Assembly (NCBI GenBank): GCA_024638355.1
Contig: JAHEKO010000166.1
Location: forward strand, 1-7,811
Direction of reading: 5' to 3'
Source of the DNA: Acidobacteriota bacterium
Lineage (GTDB): Bacteria; Acidobacteriota; Thermoanaerobaculia; Multivoradales; JAHEKO01
DNA length: 7,811 nucleotides
The notes beneath the pieces are model-generated. The model did not search any database. It saw only the letters and a program-made list of their open reading frames with translations, and was not told where the DNA came from. Position 1 is the stretch's first letter. Every line of letters begins with the position of its first letter. This document shows, piece after piece, positions 1 to 5,770 of the stretch. Both the position numbers and the translations under genes were made by a program.

Positions 1-45
1 GGGCTCAACCACCTGTTCGTCTTCCGTCGCGCGGCGGCGGACTAG
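1..45 (+). CDS. C-terminal end of an upstream gene, possibly GtrA-like membrane protein (partial)
   Basis: Frame 1 reads 14 codons, GLNHLFVFRRAAAD, and ends in TAG at 43-45. The N-x-x-F-V-F-R pattern close to the C-terminus resembles the end of GtrA/DPMS-type small membrane proteins, whose last helix is usually followed by a sequence like LNRxxVFR. That resemblance covers only about eight residues, so the family call is tentative. The stop codon overlaps the stop of the convergent methyltransferase gene, which supports this being a real gene end. The rest of the gene lies outside the window. Confidence 0.4.
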   Translation, partial: GLNHLFVFRRAAAD

Positions 46-839
46 CCTGACTCTTCGCCGGCGAAGCGGGCGACGACGCTCCAGCTGCTGCCCAGCCGGT
101 GGTGCAGGCGGACGTCGGTGAAGCCGCTCCGATCGAACAGCGCCTCGAGCTCCCGGCGGTCGTAGTAGCGCGCCAGGGTCGGGTTGAGCTGGTCGTAGAT
201 CACCAGCTTGCGGCTGTAGTGATCCAGCCGCGAGTAGTAGCCTCGCATGTACTCGCGCATCGGCAGCGGCAGCGCGCGGCAGAGCGCCGCGTACCAGCCC
301 GCGGGGTAGGCGAGGGTGCCGGCCAGAAGGTCGAGCAGTCGGTGGGGCAGCCGGCGGGTGATCGCTCGCAGCGGCCGGACCAGCGCCAGGTAGAGTCGGT
401 TGCCTTCCTTGCCGTAGACCCAGACGAACAGCCGGCCGCCGGGGCGCAGGCCCCGGCCCATCGCGGCGAGCGCCTTCTCGGCGTCGGGGATGAACTGCAG
501 CACGCCGATGCAGAAGACCCAGTCGAATCGATCCGGCGGCGTCTCATCGGCGGTAGCCCGCAGGCAGGTCACGCCTTCGAGCCCCGCGGTGTTGCGCTCG
601 AGTACCTCGACGGCGTCCGACGGCTCGACGGCGAGGACGCTGGCCGCTCCCAGTTCGTGGAACATCCGGGTGTAGCGCCCGGTTCCGGCGCCGACGTCGG
701 CGAGGTCCTTGCCCGCGAGGTCCTCCTTCGCCAGCAGCGGCCCGAACAGGCTGTCGAGCACCTCGGTGGAGGCGTAGAAGTCGCGGTTCTCGGTGTAGTG
801 GGTCCACTGCTCGCCGAAGTCGCTGATGGTTCCAGTCAT
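42..839 (-). CDS. Class I SAM-dependent methyltransferase
   Basis: The 265-residue soluble protein has the Rossmann-type methyltransferase fold. Motif I, the glycine-rich AdoMet-binding loop DVGAGTGRY, is at residues 48-56. The acidic residue at the end of strand 2 is E72 in VEPS. Motif II/III follows as FDWVFCIGVLQFI (105-117), then the post-motif LRPGGRLFVWVYG (131-143). Overall it is like the Methyltransf_11/UbiE/small-molecule group. The C-terminal third (about 150-230) is rich in Arg, Tyr and Leu and probably forms the substrate-binding cap, as in family members acting on lipids or sugars; the substrate cannot be told from sequence. There is no signal peptide, so it is cytoplasmic. The ATG at 837-839 lacks a clear Shine-Dalgarno sequence but has a -10-like TATGAT 12 nt upstream. 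It lies 79 bp downstream of the secreted hydrolase gene on the same strand. Confidence 0.88.
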   Translation of the reverse strand: MTGTISDFGEQWTHYTENRDFYASTEVLDSLFGPLLAKEDLAGKDLADVGAGTGRYTRMFHELGAASVLAVEPSDAVEVLERNTAGLEGVTCLRATADETPPDRFDWVFCIGVLQFIPDAEKALAAMGRGLRPGGRLFVWVYGKEGNRLYLALVRPLRAITRRLPHRLLDLLAGTLAYPAGWYAALCRALPLPMREYMRGYYSRLDHYSRKLVIYDQLNPTLARYYDRRELEALFDRSGFTDVRLHHRLGSSWSVVARFAGEESG

Positions 840-851
840 GGCTGTCGGAGG

Positions 852-857
852 ATCATA
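852..857 (-). promoter_or_regulatory. Candidate -10 element for the methyltransferase gene
   Basis: On the minus strand this reads TATGAT, matching the sigma70 -10 consensus at 5 of 6 positions. It ends 12 nt before the ATG of the methyltransferase. Transcription starting about 7 nt downstream would give a leader of only a few bases, consistent with the missing Shine-Dalgarno sequence. No good -35 hexamer is visible at 16-18 bp spacing. Assignment rests on one hexamer in a short intergenic gap. Confidence 0.35.
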
Positions 858-918
858 GCCTTGAATAGCGTGAATCGGCGAAAGGCGGTCGCGGTGGCCG
901 GAGAGCCGTCGCAGCGCG

Positions 919-3840
919 CTAGTTCGACAGGAAGGTCGCCGTCGCGCCGCTTTGGATCTGGATCTCCTCGATCACCACTGCGGCCTTGCCGTGGAGCGTC
1001 ACGACCTCGCCGCTGGCGATGACGAAGCCCGCCTTGGAGGTGACCGTCCCCGGGCAGGCGCGATAGACCGCCGAGCCGGTATTGGAGCCGTCCACTTCCA
1101 CGTCAGCGGGAAAAGCCGTGCAATCCAGAACCTCGAACGGTTGATAGGCGGTAAAGGCCCCGACGCCGAGGGGATTCTCGGCGCGGACCCGCCACTCGTG
1201 CACTCCCGGGGGAAGCACATTGGGCGGCTCCACGGCACAGGAGCCGGTGCAGATCGAGTTCGCCGAATAGTCTTGCGGGAAGCCGGCCTGGTTCTTCACC
1301 TCGAGGCGGTACCCCGTTGCCCCGCCGACTCCAAACCAACGATAGGTCGGGGTGTCGTCGAATCTCTCCCCGGAAGGTCCTATGAGGGTCGCGAGCCCGG
1401 GGACCGACGTGTAGATCGAGAACGCGGTGAGGCTGCTCCAGGGACCGCTGCCGGCCGGATTCTTGCCGCGGACGCGCCATAGGTAATCGCCGCCTCCCAA
1501 GCCCGTGGCCGACGGTGCGCTGCAGCTGCCGCCGGTGCAGATCGTCGCCGCCGCGAACGACTCGGTGGAGATTACGCCGCCGCTGTCGCTTAGCTCGAGC
1601 TCGAAGGCGGTGGCGTTGGCTATCTGGTTGAATTCGAACGACAGCAAGACCGGTGGACTGGAGTCGTAGCAGTCGGGGCAGGCGCCAACCGGCTCGCCGG
1701 TGGCCGGCGCTCCTGCAGGCGGGGCGGTGAATACGTCGAAGGCCAGTGCGCCGCTATACGACCCGAGGCCGCGCAGGTTCTTGCCCGCCACCATCCAGCT
1801 GTAGCTGCCGGCGCCGAATTGGCCGAGGTTGACCGAGCAGACGCTTGCCGCACAGATGGCCAGGGAGTCGTACCAGCTCGCGGGCGGAGCTCCAGGCCCG
1901 GTCACGGAGAGCCGGTAGAGACGGGCTCCGGCGAGCTCGTTCCAGCTGAAGGTGAGGTTCGACGTGACGTTGCCGGACGGTCCGATCGGAGTCGGTGGGC
2001 CGAGCATCGAGTCGGCGAGGATGGCGGCGCTGAACTTGGGCGCGATCTTGTCGTAGCCCGAGGAATCCGGGTGGCCGACCACGTCCGGGTTCATGCAGGT
2101 CTCCCCGGCCGCGCCGCAGCCGTTCCAGTAATCGGTCCACCACAGGTTCGGATCGATGCTGTCGTAGACGTCGGCGAACGCGCGGTTCTTCGAGGTGGCC
2201 AGTGCGCTGAGCTTGTTGCGGAGATCGAGATTGAGGCCGTCCTCCCCGCACGGGTCGGCGACGACGATGCTGTTCTCGTCGAGCCGCCGCCGCTTGGCGA
2301 CGCTGGCGATGACGCTGTCGAAGCCCGCCGCGGTCGCCTTGTCGACCATAGTCCCGATGTTGTCCCTGACGGTGGTGGTCGAGGTGCCGCAAAAGGTCAG
2401 GTCGTTGCTTCCCTCCATCACCAGCAGCACGTCGCCCGCTCCGGCCAGCACCCCGTCGACCCGACTCACCCCGCCGGTTGTCGTCTCGCCGGGGTACCCG
2501 TCGTTGGCCACGTCCGAGCCGGCGATCAGGTTCTCCAACCGCCAGTTGTAGCCGCACAGGACGCTGAAGGGATCGGAAACAACGCACGCCGGGCCGGCCG
2601 TTCCGCCCTCCCCGGGCTCGACCTTGTCGAAGACGATGGTCGGGAAGAACTCCAGGGCGTGGCCGCGGCTGACGCTGTCGCCGAAGGCGCGATAGATCAC
2701 GGTGCCGGCGCCGAACCGGGGAGGCGTGCCGTCAGTGCCGCCGGCGGCGCTGGGCGAGTCCGGCCGGTCGTCGAGGGACTCGAGCTCGAACGGCTGCCAG
2801 GGCACCTCGAGCTCGCTCGTCTCCGCGACAGCCGCCGCCGGCGGGCCCTCGGCCGAGATGTCGGCCCACCGGAACGTCAGCGCTTCTCCGCTGCTCACGA
2901 CGACCGGAGGCGGGCGATTCGAGATCTCCGCCAGGGCCATCCGCAGGGGCGTGCCGCCGGCGTCGACCTCGAGCGCCGTCCAGCGCTCGGCGAGCACGTC
3001 CTTGTAGAGAAGAAGGCCGAAGCCGCCCGAGGTCAACAGCCGCGGCGACACCGTGCCGGGAGCCGCGACGTGGCCGACCCGCTCGCGGCCGCGCAGGTCC
3101 TGGTGGATCAGGCGCACGCGGTAGTGGCCGTCGTGGAGCTCGTTCCAGGCGATCAGGCTGCCTTCGGCGGTCGCCACGATCTGCGGATGGATGTCGGGAA
3201 CGTCGTTGGCCGGGTTGAGCTGCCGGCGCGCCTCCCAGGCGCCGTCGACCCCGCGGCGGGCGGAGTAGATCTCGTCGTCGCTGCCGTCCACCGCCGACCA
3301 GACGAGCTGCCAGGAGCCGTCGGGCAAGACCGCGCCGGCGAGCGCGAGCTGGCTCTCGAGGTCGGGCGGCGAGACCGTCACCGGGTCGTCCCAGCGCCGT
3401 CCGCTCCACGCCGCCGCCCGCACCGCCATCGCGTCGTGGCGTTCACCCTCGAGCCAGGCGAGGCCGACCAGGCCGCCCTGCTCGATCAGCGGCATGGGCG
3501 CGCTCAGGTATCGGTCGCCGATGGGCGGCGGCGTCATCGTCTCGGGCGCGCCGTCGCCGCCGGTGGCGAGCCAGAGAGAGGTCTCGCCGTCCGCCCGGCG
3601 GGAGCCGGCGACGATCCAGCCGTCACCCAGCGCCTCAAGGCGCTGGAGGATGACGCCCCTTGGCGGCTCGAGCCGGACGCTCGCGCCGCCGTCGCGAATC
3701 TCGGGGCCGTGCGCTCCGTCGACCACGAACAGCTCGCGCGCGGCGTCCCGGCTCTGGATCGCCTGCCACCAGGCCAGCGACGGCGGCGTCAGGAGCAGGG
3801 CGGCGCATAAGGCGCCGACGGATACGCGAGCGAACTTCAT
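919..3840 (-). CDS. Secreted multidomain SGNH/GDSL-type hydrolase with propeller-like N-terminus and FnIII-like repeats
   Basis: The 973-residue protein begins with a signal peptide (about 1-23; hydrophobic LCAALLLTPPSLA, then WW). Residues about 30-345 contain repeated beta-rich segments with patterns such as DGSWQLVWSA and EGSLIAWNE, typical of sialidase-like or other beta-propellers. The SGNH hydrolase domain spans about 380-612: block I is FGDSVSRG (386-393, nucleophile S389), a Gly-containing oxyanion segment is near 448-457, block III is GSND (477-480), and block V is DVVGHPDSSGY (586-596) with H590. Three FnIII-like repeats follow (616-703, 710-809, 816-904), then a beta-rich tail (905-973). 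After the signal there are 16 cysteines, an even number, all beyond residue 418, which fits disulfides in an exported protein. Family knowledge suggests ester hydrolysis on lipid or carbohydrate substrates; the substrate is unknown. No clear ribosome-binding site precedes the ATG. The aspartate-histidine spacing in block V is one residue longer than the usual DxxH. Confidence 0.85.
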   Translation of the reverse strand: MKFARVSVGALCAALLLTPPSLAWWQAIQSRDAARELFVVDGAHGPEIRDGGASVRLEPPRGVILQRLEALGDGWIVAGSRRADGETSLWLATGGDGAPETMTPPPIGDRYLSAPMPLIEQGGLVGLAWLEGERHDAMAVRAAAWSGRRWDDPVTVSPPDLESQLALAGAVLPDGSWQLVWSAVDGSDDEIYSARRGVDGAWEARRQLNPANDVPDIHPQIVATAEGSLIAWNELHDGHYRVRLIHQDLRGRERVGHVAAPGTVSPRLLTSGGFGLLLYKDVLAERWTALEVDAGGTPLRMALAEISNRPPPVVVSSGEALTFRWADISAEGPPAAAVAETSELEVPWQPFELESLDDRPDSPSAAGGTDGTPPRFGAGTVIYRAFGDSVSRGHALEFFPTIVFDKVEPGEGGTAGPACVVSDPFSVLCGYNWRLENLIAGSDVANDGYPGETTTGGVSRVDGVLAGAGDVLLVMEGSNDLTFCGTSTTTVRDNIGTMVDKATAAGFDSVIASVAKRRRLDENSIVVADPCGEDGLNLDLRNKLSALATSKNRAFADVYDSIDPNLWWTDYWNGCGAAGETCMNPDVVGHPDSSGYDKIAPKFSAAILADSMLGPPTPIGPSGNVTSNLTFSWNELAGARLYRLSVTGPGAPPASWYDSLAICAASVCSVNLGQFGAGSYSWMVAGKNLRGLGSYSGALAFDVFTAPPAGAPATGEPVGACPDCYDSSPPVLLSFEFNQIANATAFELELSDSGGVISTESFAAATICTGGSCSAPSATGLGGGDYLWRVRGKNPAGSGPWSSLTAFSIYTSVPGLATLIGPSGERFDDTPTYRWFGVGGATGYRLEVKNQAGFPQDYSANSICTGSCAVEPPNVLPPGVHEWRVRAENPLGVGAFTAYQPFEVLDCTAFPADVEVDGSNTGSAVYRACPGTVTSKAGFVIASGEVVTLHGKAAVVIEEIQIQSGATATFLSN
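1129..1995 (-). other. Three FnIII-like repeats within the secreted hydrolase, each with a short cysteine loop
   Basis: Protein residues 616-703, 710-809 and 816-904 share the same order of elements: a GP/GEP start (IGPSG in repeats 1 and 3), a strand with F-x-x-N/W, a strand like YRLxV or FELEL, a small cysteine loop, then a strand ending W-x-V-x-x-K/E-N-P/L. The next elements are a Gly-rich turn and a closing F-x-V/I strand. The cysteine loops are CAASVC (663-668), CTGGSC (768-773) and CTGSC (864-868). Repeat 2 has an extra CPDC (721-724). Such repeats commonly act as spacers or carbohydrate-binding modules in exported enzymes. Confidence 0.7.
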
Positions 3841-3911
3841 GGCGGCGTTCTGAGGTAAAGGGGTGGAGTCCAGCGTGTCGTCGCGAAGGGCGTCACGGGC
3901 CTAGAAGGCGA

Positions 3912-3920
3912 ATCCTAGCA
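3912..3920 (-). promoter_or_regulatory. Candidate extended -10 for the secreted hydrolase gene
   Basis: The minus strand reads TGCTAGGAT, an extended -10 form (TGnTAnnAT) whose hexamer TAGGAT matches 4 of 6 consensus bases. It lies about 70 nt upstream of the hydrolase ATG, leaving an untranslated leader. There is no convincing -35 box, which extended -10 promoters can do without. The call is weak. Confidence 0.3.
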
Positions 3921-4019
3921 TTCAGGGGCGGAGACCCCGGCGTCAGCTCCTTCGCGTTGCCTCCCGAGTCAGCCTCCGGCTTCGACGAGCGCGAGAGCGC
4001 GCGCCATGGCGGGAGATTC

Positions 4020-4059
4020 GGCCGGCGAACCCGGCTGTGGAGTGTACCGAGGCCGGCGA
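4020..4059 (+). repeat. 9-bp direct repeat upstream of the exported-protein gene
   Basis: GGCCGGCGA occurs at 4020-4028 and again at 4051-4059, with starts 31 bp apart, close to three helical turns. The pair sits just upstream of the candidate -10 at 4073. It could be a pair of regulator-binding sites, but in DNA this rich in G and C a 9-mer of only G, C and a single A can recur by chance. Confidence 0.3.
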
Positions 4060-4072
4060 GCGGCCCCGGGGG

Positions 4073-4078
4073 TAGACT
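4073..4078 (+). promoter_or_regulatory. Candidate -10 element for the exported-protein gene
   Basis: TAGACT matches the -10 consensus at 4 of 6 positions and ends only 9 nt before the ATG at 4088. It is embedded in GTAGACTC, an 8-mer that also precedes the ATPase gene at 5724-5731. If active, the transcript would be leaderless or nearly so. GAGG at 4081-4084 is too close to the ATG (3 nt) to be a normal Shine-Dalgarno site. No -35 box is recognisable. Confidence 0.35.
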
Positions 4079-4087
4079 CCGAGGCGC

Positions 4088-4981
4088 ATGCGGTCGATCT
4101 CCACGGCTCTCGTCCTCCTCGCGCTCGTGCTCTCCATCCCTGGTCGGGCCCAGGACCCCGAAGCGCCGGACCCGGGCGAGCGGATCGCGCGCCTGCCGCT
4201 GCTCGAGCTGCGCGGCAAGCATGTCGCGGTTCGCTACTCGGCGGGCGCTCTGCAGCGCGCGACGAACGTCCAGCGACCGTTCGAGCTTCTCGCCGCGGAC
4301 TTCGGCCGCTGGAGCGGCGTTCGCAACCGGTTCTCCATGCTGCTGCTCAGCCGCGACGAGTGGCAGGATGCCGGCATCGCGATGCCCTACGGGCTGCCGG
4401 TCCGGCTCCGCGGCTCGAACGTGGCGGCGGCCGCCTGGGGCGATCCGGGGACGGTCGAGCTCTGGGGCCGGCTGCTCGGCTGGGACATGCCGGCGGTCGA
4501 GGAGGCGCCGATGCGGAGCACCTCGGACGAGGCCGCCAGCCTGGTGGCGACCGATCTGCTGGGGCTGTTCGAAGCGACCCGGCTGCTGATGGATCGGGCC
4601 GGGATCGGCGGCGACGAGGCCTGGCTGGGCGACGTGATGGCCCACACCGTGGCGGCGACGGTGATCGCGCGCACGCCGGGCTCGGGCCTGGCCGGGGCGA
4701 CGCGGCTCTACGGCCGCATCGCCGCGAGCCGAGGCGGTGCCTTGCCCCTCGAGGCCTATCGCAGCGGCCTGTCGCTCGACGATTGGCTCTGGTTCCAGGC
4801 GCGCTTCTTCGCGGCGGCGAGCGTGATCGTCGACGAGGAGCGGCGCGGCGCGGGCAAGGCGATCGTCAAGCTGGCGCGCAAGAACGGCGGTCGGCTCTCG
4901 AAAGCGGACCTGGTGGGCCGCTGGCCGGCGCTCGACCTGTGGCTGCGCGAGGGCTTCGGACAGGGCGCGCCCGGCATCTGA
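4088..4981 (+). CDS. Exported protein of unknown function
   Basis: The 297-residue protein starts with a clear signal peptide: positive R2, hydrophobic ALVLLALVLSIPG (7-19), then a likely cut after GRAQ or GRA. The mature part has no cysteine, alternates short beta segments (HVAVRYSA, RFSMLLLS) with Ala/Leu-rich helices, and ends in a helical region rich in Trp, Leu and Arg. I do not recognise the family. The order of a beta-rich start, a segment about displayed values (AAAAWGDPGTVELW), then a helix containing MAHTVAATVIA, vaguely recalls peptidase-MA-like proteins of the gluzincin clan. No HExxH motif is present, so an active metallopeptidase is not supported. The ATG was chosen because it gives a complete signal peptide directly after the promoter-like sequence. 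An overlapping frame beginning at 4006 lacks any domain sense. The gene probably forms its own unit, with a hairpin just after its stop. Confidence 0.72.
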   Translation: MRSISTALVLLALVLSIPGRAQDPEAPDPGERIARLPLLELRGKHVAVRYSAGALQRATNVQRPFELLAADFGRWSGVRNRFSMLLLSRDEWQDAGIAMPYGLPVRLRGSNVAAAAWGDPGTVELWGRLLGWDMPAVEEAPMRSTSDEAASLVATDLLGLFEATRLLMDRAGIGGDEAWLGDVMAHTVAATVIARTPGSGLAGATRLYGRIAASRGGALPLEAYRSGLSLDDWLWFQARFFAAASVIVDEERRGAGKAIVKLARKNGGRLSKADLVGRWPALDLWLREGFGQGAPGI

Positions 4982-4983
4982 AG

Positions 4984-5025
4984 CGGCTCCGAACGGCCCT
5001 CTTGCCCGCAGGGGGATTCGAGCCG
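4984..5025 (+). terminator. Hairpin just downstream of the exported-protein gene, possible terminator without a U-tract
   Basis: CGGCTCCGAA (4984-4993) pairs with TTCGAGCCG (5017-5025) through nine base pairs with one bulged C. Inside the loop CCCT (4997-5000) pairs with AGGG (5010-5013). The structure begins 2 nt after the TGA at 4979-4981. No run of T follows, so it is not a classical intrinsic terminator. It could still block the polymerase or protect the transcript end. Confidence 0.35.
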
Positions 5026-5049
5026 GAAGTCCGCGCGCGGCGAGCCGCT

Positions 5050-5075
5050 GTGACAGATTCAATTGTCGCTATATG
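5050..5075 (+). promoter_or_regulatory. Candidate promoter of the outer-membrane protein gene
   Basis: This is the most AT-rich patch of the right half of the window. A -35-like GTGACA (5050-5055, 5 of 6 matches) is followed by TATATG (5070-5075, 4 of 6) at 14 bp; the offset hexamer at 5072-5077 would give 16 bp but matches less well. The imperfect palindrome GACAGATTCAATTGTC (5052-5067) lies over the -35 and spacer and may be an operator. The leader to the ATG would be about 60 nt. Confidence 0.42.
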
Positions 5076-5100
5076 TCTCCGGCCGCAGAATCTGCCCGAT

Positions 5101-5127
5101 GGCTCGCCCGCCTGCCGCACGCGAGCC
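5101..5127 (+). other. Leader hairpin upstream of the outer-membrane protein gene
   Basis: GGCTCGC (5101-5107) and GCGAGCC (5121-5127) form a perfect 7-bp stem with a 13-nt loop in the predicted untranslated leader. It ends 6 nt before the Shine-Dalgarno GGAG. Such a stem can stabilise the 5' end of an abundant envelope-protein mRNA; any regulatory role is inference. Confidence 0.35.
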
Positions 5128-5133
5128 CTGATC

Positions 5134-5137
5134 GGAG
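5134..5137 (+). promoter_or_regulatory. Ribosome-binding site of the outer-membrane protein gene
   Basis: GGAG lies 6 nt before the ATG at 5144. It is one of the few well-placed Shine-Dalgarno sequences in the window and fixes the start that yields a complete signal peptide. Confidence 0.6.
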
Positions 5138-5143
5138 ATAGAG

Positions 5144-5710
5144 ATGAAGAGATTCTGGCTACTCGCGTGTGTGCTGGCTTTGTTCGCAGCTCCGTCCTGG
5201 GCCGGCGGCATCGGCGCCGGTGTCGCGTATTGGGATACCGAATCGGCCGAGGACGACAACGGCTTCGGCCTCAGGGTCGTGCTCGACGCCGGTCCGAACT
5301 GGAACTTCGACCTGCGGGCGTCGTTCTTCGACGGCCACGTCGCCCTTACCGGTCCGCTCCAGATCGGCATCGAGGCGACGCCGATCGACTTCGGGCTGTC
5401 GTACGACGTGAATCCGGACAGCCGCGCGACGGTCTACGTCGGCGGCGGCCTGAACTACACGCTCTACAAGACCCAGGTGTTCAACTTCGCGACCAATCTG
5501 CCGGAGGCGAGCCGGTCTGACGACGAGCCGGGTTGGTACGCGGTGGTAGGGGTCGAGGGCAAGGTGCACGGCAGCGTCGGTCTCTTCGCCGAGGCGATCT
5601 ACCGTCAGAACAAGATCGAGGTGGGCGGTGATGGACTGAACGAGTTCGTCGTCGTGCCGCTCGACTTCGCCGGCGTCGGCGCCACCGCGGGCGTCACCTT
5701 CAACTGGTAG
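5144..5710 (+). CDS. Small outer-membrane beta-barrel protein
   Basis: The 188-residue precursor has a signal peptide (KR start, core WLLACVLALFAA, cut after PSWA at residue 20). The mature 168 residues alternate hydrophobic and polar positions in strand-like segments: GIGAGVAYW, GFGLRVVLDAG, WNFDLRASFF, PIDFGLSYDV, ATVYVGGGLNYTLY, WYAVVGVEG, GSVGLFAEAIYR, and TAGVTFNW. Glycines and aromatic residues are frequent, and acidic loops lie between strands. The chain ends in an aromatic residue (F-N-W), as expected for the C-terminal signal used by the outer-membrane assembly machinery. Length and strand count fit an eight-stranded barrel of the OmpA/OmpW/OmpX-like group, inserted in the outer membrane. 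The precise role (structural, adhesin, small-solute uptake) cannot be told. It is followed 60 bp later, on the same strand and in the same reading frame, by the copper ATPase gene. Confidence 0.8.
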   Translation: MKRFWLLACVLALFAAPSWAGGIGAGVAYWDTESAEDDNGFGLRVVLDAGPNWNFDLRASFFDGHVALTGPLQIGIEATPIDFGLSYDVNPDSRATVYVGGGLNYTLYKTQVFNFATNLPEASRSDDEPGWYAVVGVEGKVHGSVGLFAEAIYRQNKIEVGGDGLNEFVVVPLDFAGVGATAGVTFNW

Positions 5711-5723
5711 CGAGCTCGGTGGC

Positions 5724-5731
5724 GTAGACTC
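5724..5731 (+). promoter_or_regulatory. Candidate -10 element for the copper ATPase gene
   Basis: GTAGACTC contains the -10-like hexamer TAGACT (5725-5730), the same 8-mer seen just before the exported-protein gene at 4072-4079. No -35 box is visible. If used, transcription would start near 5737, inside the hairpin region ahead of the ATPase start codon, giving a leader of about 34 nt. Confidence 0.33.
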
Positions 5732-5765
5732 TCTCTTCGCCCGGCTGATGCCGGAGCGGAGAGAG
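5729..5765 (+). promoter_or_regulatory. Nested hairpin or dyad covering the ribosome-binding site of the copper ATPase
   Basis: The outer arms CTCTCTC (5729-5735) and GAGAGAG (5759-5765) are perfect inverted repeats. Within them CCGGC (5741-5745) and GCCGG (5750-5754) form a second stem around a TGAT loop. The purine arm (GGAGAGAGG, 5758-5766) is also the only Shine-Dalgarno-like sequence before the TTG start at 5771, so on a transcript reading through from the upstream gene it would be hidden in the stem. As DNA, the same dyad could be a repressor operator overlapping the candidate -10. Confidence 0.42.
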
Positions 5766-5770
5766 GCCCG

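Larger units (their letters stand above)
3841..4087. other. Divergent intergenic region between the hydrolase and exported-protein genes
   Basis: These 247 bases carry no supportable gene. The long reading frames that cross it continue antisense or out of frame into the neighbours. It should hold both divergent promoters: an extended -10 on the minus strand at 3912-3920 and a TAGACT on the plus strand at 4073-4078. A 9-bp direct repeat, GGCCGGCGA, occurs at 4020-4028 and 4051-4059, 31 bp apart. The second copy covers the place expected for a -35 box of the plus-strand promoter. Confidence 0.6.

Noticed and set aside
99..1022. A 307-codon plus-strand frame over the methyltransferase
   Set aside because: It runs antisense through a gene with a clear AdoMet-binding motif and continues into the next gene without any motif of its own.
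1819..3810. A 663-codon plus-strand frame
   Set aside because: It is antisense to the secreted hydrolase whose SGNH motifs are clear, and has the composition of a GC-driven shadow.
4982..5049. An 8-bp inverted repeat AGCGGCTC / GAGCCGCT spanning the gap after the exported-protein gene
   Set aside because: The arms are 52 bp apart and the left arm is better used in the closer bulged hairpin reported at 4984-5025. There are no target duplications or terminal-repeat features of a mobile element.
3893..5062. A 389-codon minus-strand frame across the divergent region
   Set aside because: It is antisense to the exported-protein gene, lacks a signal or domain, and is Arg/Ala/Pro-rich like the other shadows.
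4006..5520. A 504-codon plus-strand frame starting at 4006
   Set aside because: It overlaps the signal-peptide-bearing gene at 4088 and runs into the barrel gene out of frame. Its sequence is Arg/Gly/Ala-rich with no recognisable domain.
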